10,390 nucleotides of DNA from Novosphingobium sp. (GCA_028697875.1 JAQVEQ010000100.1:1-10390), one strand, 5' to 3'. Positions 1-6,871 are shown, counted from the stretch's first letter. Numbers and translations: made by a program. The notes: generated from the sequence alone by a model not told the origin.

Positions 1-264
1 CGGTTCCGGCAGGCCGGCAGGGTGCGAATGGTAATACCCGACAAGTTGCGGCCCCCCGGCCCGTTCGGCCCGGCAAGCATCGATCAGCACGCGCGGATCG
101 ATCTCGAACCGGCTGCGCGGATCGTCCGCGACATTCGCCACCGGACGGATTTCCGCAATCCGCCCCTCCGCACCCAGCAGCAAGCCGCAGCATTCTTCGG
201 GAGCGGCCTTTTCTGCCTCGGCAAGCAGGCGTTCGATAAGGGGCGGCCTGACGGTAATCAGCAT
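1..264 (-). CDS. JAMM/M67-family metallopeptidase (Mov34/MPN/PAD-1 type), C-terminal part outside the window
   Basis: The frame stays open from ATG at 264 to the left edge, giving the first 88 residues. Two blocks identify a bacterial JAB1/MPN (JAMM) metalloprotease: EECCGLLLG (residues 23-31), which carries the conserved N-terminal glutamate, and GYYHSHPAG (76-84), which carries the zinc-binding H-x-H-P signature at H79 and H81. The downstream Ser/Asp part of the JAMM motif is cut off. Family members remove C-terminal residues or cleave isopeptide-like bonds, for example on ubiquitin-like sulfur carrier proteins, but the substrate here cannot be told. The start is supported by AGGGA (271-275) six bases upstream and an in-frame TGA two codons upstream. 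It lies 86 bases downstream of chrA on the same strand and may be co-transcribed with it. A small hairpin (277-290) sits in the gap. Family assignment is firm; the biological role is unknown. Confidence 0.85.
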   Translation of the reverse strand, partial: MLITVRPPLIERLLAEAEKAAPEECCGLLLGAEGRIAEIRPVANVADDPRSRFEIDPRVLIDACRAERAGGPQLVGYYHSHPAGLPEP

Positions 265-350
265 CGGTCATCCCTAGCTCGCGCCCGAGCCCCTGTTCAA
301 GTCAAAGCCGCCTGCCGCTAGCCCCCCGCCCGGCCTGACCGGCGGAAGCC

Positions 351-1664
351 CTATCCGGCCACCCCCAGCAGCAGCCCGCCTCCGGCAGCAACCGCCAGTA
401 CCGGAATAACCGGCCACTTCGCGCGGAACGCCAGCAGGCACGCCAGGGTAGTCAGTACCGCGGCGCGCCAGTCGAAACTCGCAACTTGCGGCAGGTAGAA
501 GCGCAGCGGCCCCACTTGCGACTGCGCGATTTGCGCAAACAAGACGTGAAGCGTGAACCACACGGCGAGGTTGGCGATCACTCCGACGACCGCTGCAGTC
601 AGCGCGGCAAGGCCGCCCCGTAAACGTTTTGCCTGGCGCAACCGGTCGATCCAGGGCGCGAAGGCGAAAATCCAGAGGAAGCAGGGCGCGAACGTGACCC
701 AGGTCGTCAGGCCCGCGCCCAGCAGCCCGGCTACGAACGGCGTGAAGGGTGCAGGCGAACGGTAGGCGGCAAGGTAGCCGACGAACTGCGTGACCATGAT
801 CAGCGGTCCGGGCGTGGTTTCCGCAAGGCCCAGCCCGTCCGCCATTTCGCCAGGCATGAGCCAGCCATAGCCCTGCACGGCCTGCTGCGCCATGTAGGCG
901 AGAACCGCGTAGGCGCCGCCGAAAGTCACGACGGCGAGCCGGGAGAAAAATGCGCCGATATCCCACAGCACATGATCGCGCCCGAGCGTGACAAGGATCA
1001 ACAGCATGGGCGCGGCCCAGACCGCGCCGCCGATCGCAAACGTCCGCAAGGTCGAACCCCAGGAATGCCGTCCCTTGTCCGGTTCCGGCACGACCGGCGA
1101 AAGTCCCAGCCAGTCCGGCCGCCCTCCCGCAACCGCCATACCCAGCGCACCGGCTCCGAGCACGAGCAGCGGAAACGGCAGGTCGAACAGGAACAGCCCC
1201 GCGAAAGCCGCCACGGCCACCGCCCGCTTGAAAGCCGTGTTCAGCGCCCGCCCGGCGATGCGGATCAGGGCCTGGGCGACGATGGCCAGCACGGCGGCCT
1301 TGATCCCCAGGAACAGCGCGGCGAACCAGTCCAGCCGGGCGGCGACCGCATAGAGCATCGACAGCCCCAGGATCACCAGCGCGCCCGGCATCACGAACAG
1401 CAGCCCCGCCGCCAGCCCGCCGCGCCAGCCGTGCAGCCGCCAGCCAATCCAGGTAGCCAGCTGCTGCGCTTCGGGGCCAGGCAAGAAATTGCAGAAATTG
1501 AGCGCGTGGAGATAATCTTCCTCGCTCACCCAGGCGCGCTGTTCGACCACTTCGCGGTGCATCAGCGCAATCTGCCCCGCCGGTCCGCCAAAGCTCAGCA
1601 GGCCGATGCGCAGGAACACTCGCACCACATCGCGCAGCGAAGGCGACCCGTCATTTTCCGCCAT
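351..1664 (-). CDS. chrA: ChrA-type chromate ion transporter (CHR family, two-domain form)
   Basis: This is a 437-residue hydrophobic inner-membrane protein of the CHR superfamily, which exports chromate and possibly other oxyanions. The family's internal duplication is visible. The N-terminal half has FGGPAGQIALM (25-35) and LPGPEAQQLA (61-70). The C-terminal half repeats the theme with FGGAYAVLAYM (248-258) and TTPGPLIM (283-290). A hydrophilic linker around 181-205 joins the halves. The frame is open to 2066, but the first 134 codons of that extension lie antisense to rluD and have no family character. ATG at 1664 begins a normal N-terminus (MAENDG) just before the first conserved block. 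Its ribosome binding site is weak: GGGGAG at 1677-1682 is 12 bases away. It diverges from rluD. Other chr operon genes (chrB, chrC) are not visible, so chromate resistance is inferred from family only. Confidence 0.9.
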   Translation of the reverse strand: MAENDGSPSLRDVVRVFLRIGLLSFGGPAGQIALMHREVVEQRAWVSEEDYLHALNFCNFLPGPEAQQLATWIGWRLHGWRGGLAAGLLFVMPGALVILGLSMLYAVAARLDWFAALFLGIKAAVLAIVAQALIRIAGRALNTAFKRAVAVAAFAGLFLFDLPFPLLVLGAGALGMAVAGGRPDWLGLSPVVPEPDKGRHSWGSTLRTFAIGGAVWAAPMLLILVTLGRDHVLWDIGAFFSRLAVVTFGGAYAVLAYMAQQAVQGYGWLMPGEMADGLGLAETTPGPLIMVTQFVGYLAAYRSPAPFTPFVAGLLGAGLTTWVTFAPCFLWIFAFAPWIDRLRQAKRLRGGLAALTAAVVGVIANLAVWFTLHVLFAQIAQSQVGPLRFYLPQVASFDWRAAVLTTLACLLAFRAKWPVIPVLAVAAGGGLLLGVAG

Positions 1665-1725
1665 TTGCCGATTCGACTCCCCGCGCGCTCTTGTCACCAC
1701 GGTCTTTATGCCCACATTTCCCGCC

Positions 1726-2688
1726 ATGGGGAGCGGGCAAATCATTGAGGGCACTTTCGAAACCGGCGGCGCGCGGCTGGACAAGGCGCTTGCCGAAGCG
1801 TCGGGCCTTTCGCGCGAGCGGGTGAAGGCCCTGCTGGGAGAAGGGCGCGTCATGCTGGACGGGAAGCCCGTCTCCAGCGCTTCGGCCAAGCCCGCCGCGG
1901 GGACGCATTTCGCGATCGCCGTGCCCCCCGCCGCCGAGGCCGCCGCACGGCCGCAGGACATCCCTCTCGATATCGTGTTCGAGGACGAACATCTCGTCGT
2001 CGTCGACAAGCCCGCCGGGCTGGTCGTCCACCCCGCTGCGGGCAATCCGGACGGGACGCTGGTCAACGCCTTGCTTCACCACTGCCGGGGGCAACTGTCC
2101 GGTATCGGCGGAGTCGCGCGGCCGGGCATCGTCCACCGGATCGACAAGGACACATCCGGCCTGCTGGTCGTCGCCAAGAGCAACGCCGCGCACGAAGGGC
2201 TGGCGAAACAATTCGCCGACCATTCGATCGAACGGACCTATTTCGCGATCGTCAACGGCGTGCCGGTGCCGCAATCGGGCACGATCAGCGGCCGGATCGG
2301 GCGCTCTGCCACCAATCGCAAGAAAATGGCGGTGCTGGGCGATACCGAAACGCGCGGCAAACATGCCGTCACCCATTACCGCGTGCTGGAAACGCTGCCC
2401 GGACACGCGCCTGCCGCCAGCCTTGTCGAATGCAGGCTTGAAACGGGACGGACCCACCAGGTGCGCGTTCACATGGCGTCAATCGGCCATGCGCTATTGG
2501 GGGACCCGTTGTATGGTCGTGCAAATGCCCGAATCAGGCCGGTCCTTTCCCGCCTTTCCTTCGCTCGCCAGGCGCTGCACGCGGCGACTCTGGGTTTCGT
2601 CCATCCGGTTACCGGAAAAACCCATGTATTCCGTAGCGAAATGCCGCCCGACATGCGGGAACTTCTGGCAAATTTGGGGCATTTGTGA
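1726..2688 (+). CDS. rluD: 23S rRNA pseudouridine synthase, RluD-like (RluA family)
   Basis: The 320-residue protein is close to the length of E. coli RluD (326). An N-terminal S4 RNA-binding domain (about 17-62, with RLDKALAEASGLSRERV) is followed by the RluA-type catalytic domain. This contains VVDKPAGLVVHPAAG (92-106) and the signature HRIDKDTSGLLVVAKS (137-152), with the catalytic aspartate at D140. The C-terminal motif LETGRTHQVRVH (238-249) is also present. The enzyme isomerises uridines to pseudouridine in 23S rRNA; in E. coli RluD this is in helix 69. An RluC-like or other RluA-family specificity cannot be excluded. Two in-frame ATGs (1708 and 1726) are possible; the later one fits the usual N-terminus better. 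Neither has a recognisable Shine-Dalgarno sequence. It starts 61 bases from the divergent chrA start. Confidence 0.9.
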   Translation: MGSGQIIEGTFETGGARLDKALAEASGLSRERVKALLGEGRVMLDGKPVSSASAKPAAGTHFAIAVPPAAEAAARPQDIPLDIVFEDEHLVVVDKPAGLVVHPAAGNPDGTLVNALLHHCRGQLSGIGGVARPGIVHRIDKDTSGLLVVAKSNAAHEGLAKQFADHSIERTYFAIVNGVPVPQSGTISGRIGRSATNRKKMAVLGDTETRGKHAVTHYRVLETLPGHAPAASLVECRLETGRTHQVRVHMASIGHALLGDPLYGRANARIRPVLSRLSFARQALHAATLGFVHPVTGKTHVFRSEMPPDMRELLANLGHL

Positions 2689-2716
2689 TAACAAAATATC
2701 AAGTTCCCCATATCAA
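2674..2716 (+). promoter_or_regulatory. Candidate rpoH promoter region, including a sigma32-like -10 (CCCCATAT)
   Basis: An AT-rich patch in a GC-rich background overlaps the rluD stop and precedes rpoH. CCCCATAT (2706-2713) matches the heat-shock sigma -10 consensus CCCCATNT exactly. The -35 is poor: the best alignment is TGTGAT at 2684-2689, with a 16-base spacer and 3 of 6 matches to CTTGAA. A second, housekeeping-type candidate is TTGGGG (2674-2679), 17 bases, TATCAA (2697-2702). Positive autoregulation of rpoH through a sigma32 promoter is known in Caulobacter crescentus, so a dual promoter is plausible, but this is prediction only. Confidence 0.35.
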
Positions 2717-2740
2717 TGTGGCCGCATCGGCGGGATGCCC

Positions 2741-2755
2741 GGCAGGGGTCCTGCC
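2741..2755 (+). other. Small hairpin in the rpoH leader
   Basis: GGCAGG (2741-2746) and CCTGCC (2750-2755) can form a perfect 6-bp stem with a GGT loop. No T-run follows, so it is not a good intrinsic terminator for rluD. It lies between the candidate promoters and the rpoH ribosome binding site (AGAGGG, 2772-2777). It may be a leader structure or may be chance in GC-rich DNA. Confidence 0.3.
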
Positions 2756-2788
2756 ACAGCGGTCGACACGAAGAGGGTGTAGATCGAA

Positions 2789-3706
2789 GTGAGTGAGAAG
2801 AAACCGAGCCTGAGCACTGTGCCCGCCCTGTCGGGCGAACAGAGCCTCAACCGCTACCTGGCCGAGATCAAGAAGTTCCCGGTGCTGACGGCGGAGCAGG
2901 AATACATGCTCGCCAAGCGCTATCAGGAACATGAGGATCCCGAAGCCGCCGCGCAACTGGTGACGAGCCACCTGCGACTCGTGGCGAAGATCGCCATGGG
3001 CTATCGCGGCTATGGCCTGCCCGTGTCCGACCTGATTTCCGAAGGGAACGTCGGGCTGATGCAGGGCGTCAAGAAGTTCGAGCCCGACCGGGGTTTCCGC
3101 CTCGCAACTTACGCGATGTGGTGGATCAAGGCCTCGATCCAGGAATTCATCCTCCGCAGCTGGTCGCTTGTAAAAATGGGCACCACCGCGGCGCAGAAGA
3201 AGCTGTTCTTCAACCTGCGCCGGATGAAGAAGAACCTCGACGCCTACGAGGATACCGACCTCCATCCCGACGACGTGAAGAAGATCGCCGAGGATCTCGG
3301 CGTGCCCGAACAGGAAGTCGTCAACATGAACCGGCGCATGCTGATGGGCGGGGATTCCTCGCTCAACGTCTCCATGCGCCAGGGCGAGGAAGGGGCCGGC
3401 CAGTGGCAGGACTGGCTGACCGACGACCGCCCGCTGCAGGACGAAACCGTCGCCGAGGCGGAAGAAGCGCAACTGCACCACGAAATGCTGGTCGAGGCGA
3501 TGGATGGCCTCAACGACCGCGAGAAGCACATCCTGGTCGAACGGCGGCTGACGGAAAACCCGAAGACGCTGGAAGAACTGAGCCAGGAATACGGTGTCTC
3601 GCGCGAACGTATCCGCCAGATCGAGGTGCGTGCCTTCGAAAAGCTGCAAAAGGCGATGATGCGCATCGCCGGCGAACGCCTGATCCAGACGCCCACGGCG
3701 GGCTGA
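2789..3706 (+). CDS. rpoH: Heat-shock RNA polymerase sigma factor RpoH (sigma32)
   Basis: This 305-residue sigma70-family factor directs RNA polymerase to heat-shock promoters (chaperone and protease genes). Region 1.2/2.1 runs from about 16 to 75 (LNRYLAEIKKFPVLTAEQE, then TSHLRLVAKIA). Region 2.3-2.4 is at about 98-129 (FRLATYAMWWIKASIQEF). The RpoH box QKKLFFNLR (136-144) separates RpoH from RpoD and RpoS. Region 4.2 carries the helix-turn-helix LEELSQEYGVSRERIRQIEV (261-280). The start is GTG at 2789, giving the usual short N-terminus. AGAGGG (2772-2777) lies 11 bases upstream, a slightly long spacing. Some alphaproteobacteria have two rpoH paralogues; only one is in this window. Likely targets nearby are clpP, clpX and tig. 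Confidence 0.97.
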   Translation: MSEKKPSLSTVPALSGEQSLNRYLAEIKKFPVLTAEQEYMLAKRYQEHEDPEAAAQLVTSHLRLVAKIAMGYRGYGLPVSDLISEGNVGLMQGVKKFEPDRGFRLATYAMWWIKASIQEFILRSWSLVKMGTTAAQKKLFFNLRRMKKNLDAYEDTDLHPDDVKKIAEDLGVPEQEVVNMNRRMLMGGDSSLNVSMRQGEEGAGQWQDWLTDDRPLQDETVAEAEEAQLHHEMLVEAMDGLNDREKHILVERRLTENPKTLEELSQEYGVSRERIRQIEVRAFEKLQKAMMRIAGERLIQTPTAG

Positions 3707-3784
3707 GAACCGGAAATGGCAGTCCCCCGATGACCGCCGTGGGATACATTGCGCCTCCCTACGCGGCGCAGTAAATCCTCCGGC

Positions 3785-4456
3785 ATGGTCGTTCGACTCC
3801 TGCGCATCCTTGCGCGAATCATCATCTGGTTTCTCGCCATCAGCGTCGGGCTGGTCCTGCTGTACAAGTGGGTGCCGGTCCCCGTGACCGCGACCATGTT
3901 GCTCGACGGGAACGGCATCACCAAAGACTGGACGCCGCTCAGCCAGATCGACCGCAACATGGTGGATGCCGCCATCGCGGCGGAGGACGGCAAGTTCTGT
4001 TCGCACAACGGCTTCGACCGCCAGGCGATCGAAAAGGCGATGCAGCGCAACGCCAAGGGCGGACGCATCCGCGGCGGCTCCACCATCAGCCAGCAGACCG
4101 CCAAGAACGTCTTCCTGTGGCAAGGCGGCGGCTATTTCCGCAAGGGGCTGGAAGCCTGGTTCACGGTGCTGATCGAAAAGGTGTGGGGCAAACGGCGGAT
4201 CATGGAAGTCTACCTCAACGTCGCGGAAACCGGGATCGGCACGTACGGAGTCGAGGCAGGCGCCCAACGCTACTACAAACATTCCGCCGCCCGCCTGTCC
4301 CGCGGCGAGGCGGCGCGCATGGCAGCCGCCCTGCCCCTGCCCAAGAAGCGCGCCGTTCTGAACCCCGGCGGCTTCACCCGCCGCTACGGCAACACCATCG
4401 CCGCGCGCATCGGCGCGGTCAGACGTGACGGGCTCGACGCCTGCGTGTACGACTGA
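3785..4456 (+). CDS. mtgA: Monofunctional biosynthetic peptidoglycan transglycosylase (GT51)
   Basis: The 223-residue protein polymerises lipid II into glycan strands without a transpeptidase domain; E. coli MtgA has 242 residues. A single N-terminal membrane anchor (about 5-27) is followed by the GT51 domain. Motif 1 is EDGKFCSHNGFD (67-78), with catalytic E67. Motif 2 is GGSTISQQ (97-104). The later block KRRIMEVYLNVAE (137-149) is also present. The catalytic domain therefore looks intact and faces the periplasm. ATG at 3785 is chosen because the anchor starts immediately after it. No clear Shine-Dalgarno precedes it, and TTG at 3749, with GGGA at 3741-3744, is an alternative that adds 12 residues. 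The gene is 78 bases after rpoH with no terminator seen, so read-through from rpoH is possible. Its stop lies 4 bases before the next gene. Confidence 0.95.
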   Translation: MVVRLLRILARIIIWFLAISVGLVLLYKWVPVPVTATMLLDGNGITKDWTPLSQIDRNMVDAAIAAEDGKFCSHNGFDRQAIEKAMQRNAKGGRIRGGSTISQQTAKNVFLWQGGGYFRKGLEAWFTVLIEKVWGKRRIMEVYLNVAETGIGTYGVEAGAQRYYKHSAARLSRGEAARMAAALPLPKKRAVLNPGGFTRRYGNTIAARIGAVRRDGLDACVYD

Positions 4457-4460
4457 GCCG

Positions 4461-5414
4461 ATGGGCACGGGACACTCTCACACGCATTCGCATAACCATG
4501 GCCATGGCCATGGCCACGCCCATGACCATTCTCACGCGCCCGCAAGTTTCGGGCGCGCCTTTGCGCTGGGCGTGGTGCTCAACACCCTGTTCGTCGTGGC
4601 AGAGGTGCTGGCGGGCTATTTCTCCGGCTCGATGGCGCTGATCGCGGACGCCGGGCACAACCTGTCCGACGTGCTGGCGCTGCTGATCGCCTGGGGCGCT
4701 TCGATCATGGCCAGCCGCCCGCCTTCGGCCCGTTTCACTTACGGTTTCAAGTCGAGCTCGATCCTGGCCGCCATGACCAACGCGGGCCTGCTGCTGGTGG
4801 CGGTGGGGGCGATCCTGATCGAGACCTTGCGCCGCTTCGTCGTTCCCGCCGCAGTCGAGGGCCGGACGATGATGGTGGTCGCCGGGATCGGCGTCGTCAT
4901 CAACACCGCGACCGCCCTGCTGTTCATGCGCGGCCGCAAGCACGACCTCAATATTCGCGGAGCCTTCCTGCACATGACGGCCGACGCGCTGGTGTCGCTC
5001 GGCGTGGTCGTGGCCGGGCTGCTGATCCTGCTCACCGGGCAGAACTGGATCGACCCGGTCACCGGGCTCGTCATCGTCGGCGTGATTGCCTGGAGCACCT
5101 GGGGCCTGCTGAAGGACAGCGTGAAAATGGGCCTCAACGCCGTGCCCGACACGATCGACGAAGGCGAAGTGCGCGCCTATCTCGCCGGCCTGTCCGGGGT
5201 GGAGGCGGTCCACGATTTCCACATCTGGCCGATGAGCACGACCGAGACGGCCTTTACCGCCCACCTCGTCATGCCCGGCGGTCATCCGGGAGATACGTTC
5301 CTGCACACGGTCGCGCGCGAACTGGATCACCGCTTCGGCATCGGCCACACGACGATCCAGGTGGAAACGCTGAGCAACGCGGGCTGCGCATTGGAAAACG
5401 GGGAGACGGTCTAG
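4461..5414 (+). CDS. CDF-family cation (zinc) efflux transporter with His-rich N-terminus, ZitB/CzcD-like
   Basis: This 317-residue inner-membrane exporter exchanges protons for Zn2+ or related divalent metals. The N-terminus has eleven histidines at every second residue from 5 to 25, a likely cytoplasmic metal-binding segment. Several membrane helices follow. The metal site of zinc-type CDF proteins is complete: H66-x3-D70 in the DAGHNLSD motif of helix 2 and H171-x3-D175 in HMTAD of helix 5. The C-terminal cytoplasmic domain (about 225-305) contains VHDFHIWPMS (250-259). ATG at 4461 is 4 bases after the mtgA stop with no Shine-Dalgarno, so translation is probably coupled. An in-frame GTG at 4425 would lie inside mtgA and add residues unlike the family. 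The HxxxD pattern favours zinc, but metal specificity (Zn, Co or Cd) cannot be fixed from sequence. The TAG stop lies in the loop of a 32-base palindrome. Confidence 0.93.
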   Translation: MGTGHSHTHSHNHGHGHGHAHDHSHAPASFGRAFALGVVLNTLFVVAEVLAGYFSGSMALIADAGHNLSDVLALLIAWGASIMASRPPSARFTYGFKSSSILAAMTNAGLLLVAVGAILIETLRRFVVPAAVEGRTMMVVAGIGVVINTATALLFMRGRKHDLNIRGAFLHMTADALVSLGVVVAGLLILLTGQNWIDPVTGLVIVGVIAWSTWGLLKDSVKMGLNAVPDTIDEGEVRAYLAGLSGVEAVHDFHIWPMSTTETAFTAHLVMPGGHPGDTFLHTVARELDHRFGIGHTTIQVETLSNAGCALENGETV

Positions 5415-5428
5415 ACCGTCTCCCCGTT
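5397..5428. terminator. Perfect 32-base palindrome, probable bidirectional terminator
   Basis: AACGGGGAGACGGT (5397-5410) and its exact reverse complement (5415-5428) flank CTAG, giving a 14-bp stem with a 4-base loop. It lies between the convergent exporter gene (stop TAG at 5412-5414, inside the hairpin) and clpX (last base 5461). Read on the minus strand the stem is followed directly by a run of T (GTTTTCC), which suits termination of clpX. On the plus strand the following bases are only moderately T-rich. A bidirectional intrinsic terminator is the simplest reading. Confidence 0.85.
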
Positions 5429-5460
5429 CACGATTTCAGTACGGAAGCGAAGCAGGAGGC

Positions 5461-6720
5461 TCAGGCCGCCGCTTCCTTCTTCTTGCCGAGGACCTGGACC
5501 GGTTCCTTGCGCCCTTCGACCACTTCCTTGTCGACCACGACCTCGCTCACCCCTTCGAGGCTGGGCAGGTCGAACATGGTGTCGAGCAGGATGCCTTCGA
5601 CGATCGAGCGCAGGCCGCGCGCGCCCGTCTTGCGGGCAATGGCCTTCTCCGCGATCGTTTCGAGCGCGTCGTCGGTGAAAGTCAGTTCCACGTCCTCGAG
5701 TTCGAACAGCTTCTGGTATTGCTTGACCAGCGCGTTCTTCGGTTCCCTGAGGATTTCGACCAGTGCGGCCACGTCGAGGTCGTTGAGCGTGGCGATCACC
5801 GGCAGGCGGCCGACGAATTCGGGGATCAGGCCGAATTTCAGCAAGTCTTCCGGCTCGCACTTCTCGAGCAGTTCGCCCACCCGGCGCTTGTCCGGATCGG
5901 CGACATGGGCGCCGAAGCCGATCGACCGCTTCTGCAGGCGGTCGGCAATGACCTTTTCCAGCCCGGCGAAAGCGCCGCCGCAGATGAACAGGATATTGGT
6001 CGTGTCCACCTGCAGGAATTCCTGCTGCGGGTGCTTGCGCCCGCCCTGCGGCGGCACCGAGGCCGTGGTCCCTTCCATCAGCTTGAGCAGCGCCTGCTGC
6101 ACGCCTTCGCCCGACACGTCGCGGGTGATGGAGGGATTTTCCGCCTTGCGGGTGATCTTGTCGATCTCGTCGATGTAGACGATGCCGTGCTGCGCCTTCT
6201 CGACGTTGTAGTCGCTGGCCTGGAGCAGCTTGAGGATGATGTTCTCCACGTCCTCGCCGACATAACCGGCTTCGGTCAGCGTGGTGGCATCGGCCATGGT
6301 GAACGGCACGTCGAAAGTGCGCGCCAGGGTCTGGGCCAGCAGCGTCTTGCCCGAACCGGTCGGGCCGACCAGCAGGATATTCGACTTGGCGAGTTCGACA
6401 TCGCCCGCCTTGCCGCTGTGCTTGAGCCGCTTGTAGTGGTTATGCACCGCGACCGAGAGCACGCGCTTGGCGCGGTCCTGCCCGATTACGTAATCGTTGA
6501 GCGTCTCGAAGATCTCGTGCGGCGTGGGAACGCCGCCGTCCTTCTTGCCCGCGAGGCCCGCCTTGGTTTCCTCGCGGATGATGTCGTTGCACAATTCGAC
6601 GCATTCATCGCAGATGAACACGGTCGGTCCGGCGATCAGCTTGCGCACTTCGTGCTGCGACTTCCCGCAGAAGCTGCAGTACAGAGTGCTCTTGCTGTCC
6701 GATCCGCTCAGTTTGGTCAT
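5461..6720 (-). CDS. clpX: ATP-dependent Clp protease ATP-binding subunit ClpX
   Basis: The 419-residue AAA+ unfoldase recognises tagged substrates, unfolds them with ATP and feeds them into ClpP. All landmarks are present. The N-terminal C4 zinc-binding domain has C15, C18, C37 and C40. Walker A is GPTGSGKT (119-126), pore-1 is GYVG (152-155), and Walker B is VYIDEID (181-187). The RKH pore loop is at 228-230, and the ClpP-docking IGF loop at 267-269. EFVGR is at 301-305, and the sensor-2 region GARGLR at 366-371. The length is normal for the family. The tail ends in a short charged KKKEAAA. The start at 6720 has CGGGA (6728-6732) seven bases upstream. It follows clpP on the same strand after 162 bases, with its own candidate promoter and a leader hairpin. 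Confidence 0.98.
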   Translation of the reverse strand: MTKLSGSDSKSTLYCSFCGKSQHEVRKLIAGPTVFICDECVELCNDIIREETKAGLAGKKDGGVPTPHEIFETLNDYVIGQDRAKRVLSVAVHNHYKRLKHSGKAGDVELAKSNILLVGPTGSGKTLLAQTLARTFDVPFTMADATTLTEAGYVGEDVENIILKLLQASDYNVEKAQHGIVYIDEIDKITRKAENPSITRDVSGEGVQQALLKLMEGTTASVPPQGGRKHPQQEFLQVDTTNILFICGGAFAGLEKVIADRLQKRSIGFGAHVADPDKRRVGELLEKCEPEDLLKFGLIPEFVGRLPVIATLNDLDVAALVEILREPKNALVKQYQKLFELEDVELTFTDDALETIAEKAIARKTGARGLRSIVEGILLDTMFDLPSLEGVSEVVVDKEVVEGRKEPVQVLGKKKEAAA

Positions 6721-6732
6721 AGTTCAATCCCG

Positions 6733-6749
6733 CCCCGCACGATGCGGGG
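6733..6749 (-). promoter_or_regulatory. Hairpin in the clpX leader abutting the ribosome binding site
   Basis: CCCCGCA (6733-6739) and TGCGGGG (6743-6749) form a perfect 7-bp GC-rich stem with a 3-base loop. On the clpX mRNA it ends directly before the probable ribosome binding site CGGGA (6728-6732), 12 bases before the ATG. No T-run follows, so it is not an obvious terminator of clpP read-through. It could stabilise the 5' end or modulate initiation; no function is shown by sequence alone. Confidence 0.45.
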
Positions 6750-6762
6750 ATTCGCCGGAGAC

Positions 6763-6790
6763 AGTCTAGTCACACGGCGGTCATAATCAA
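6763..6790 (-). promoter_or_regulatory. Candidate sigma70-type promoter of clpX
   Basis: On the minus strand TTGATT (6785-6790) and TAGACT (6763-6768) are separated by 16 bases. Each matches its consensus (TTGACA, TATAAT) at four of six positions. Transcription would begin near 6756 and give a leader of roughly 35 bases that includes the hairpin at 6733-6749. Confidence 0.4.
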
Positions 6791-6858
6791 TCCGCACCCT
6801 TACCATCCCGAAGCTTGCCCCGGACTGAAACGGCAAGGTTGCTGAAACCCTACACTTT

Positions 6859-6871
6859 CCCGACGGTCGGG
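6859..6871 (-). terminator. Weak hairpin just after clpP
   Basis: CCCGA and TCGGG flank a 3-base loop, 11 bases after the clpP stop. The stem is only 5 bp and is followed by GAAAGTG rather than a T-run, so at most it would attenuate read-through into clpX. Confidence 0.2.

Noticed and set aside
274..966. Arg/Gly-rich 230-codon frame on the minus strand overlapping chrA
   Set aside because: It is out of frame with chrA, whose CHR motifs are clear on the same strand; no start signal or domain is seen.
1665..2066. N-terminal extension of ChrA by 134 residues
   Set aside because: The extension lies antisense to rluD, is Ser/Pro/Ala-rich and has no CHR family character; ATG at 1664 gives a normal ChrA.
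2741..2788. RNA thermometer controlling rpoH
   Set aside because: There is a 6-bp hairpin, but its arms do not pair with the ribosome binding site at 2772-2777, and no ROSE-like or fourU element is visible.
2699..4468. Open frame of 589 codons on the minus strand, opposite rpoH and mtgA
   Set aside because: Both genes on the other strand are unmistakable, and the antisense product is His/Asp/Arg-rich without domains.
5719..6786. 355-codon plus-strand frame opposite clpX
   Set aside because: It is antisense to a complete ClpX, with no recognisable domain.
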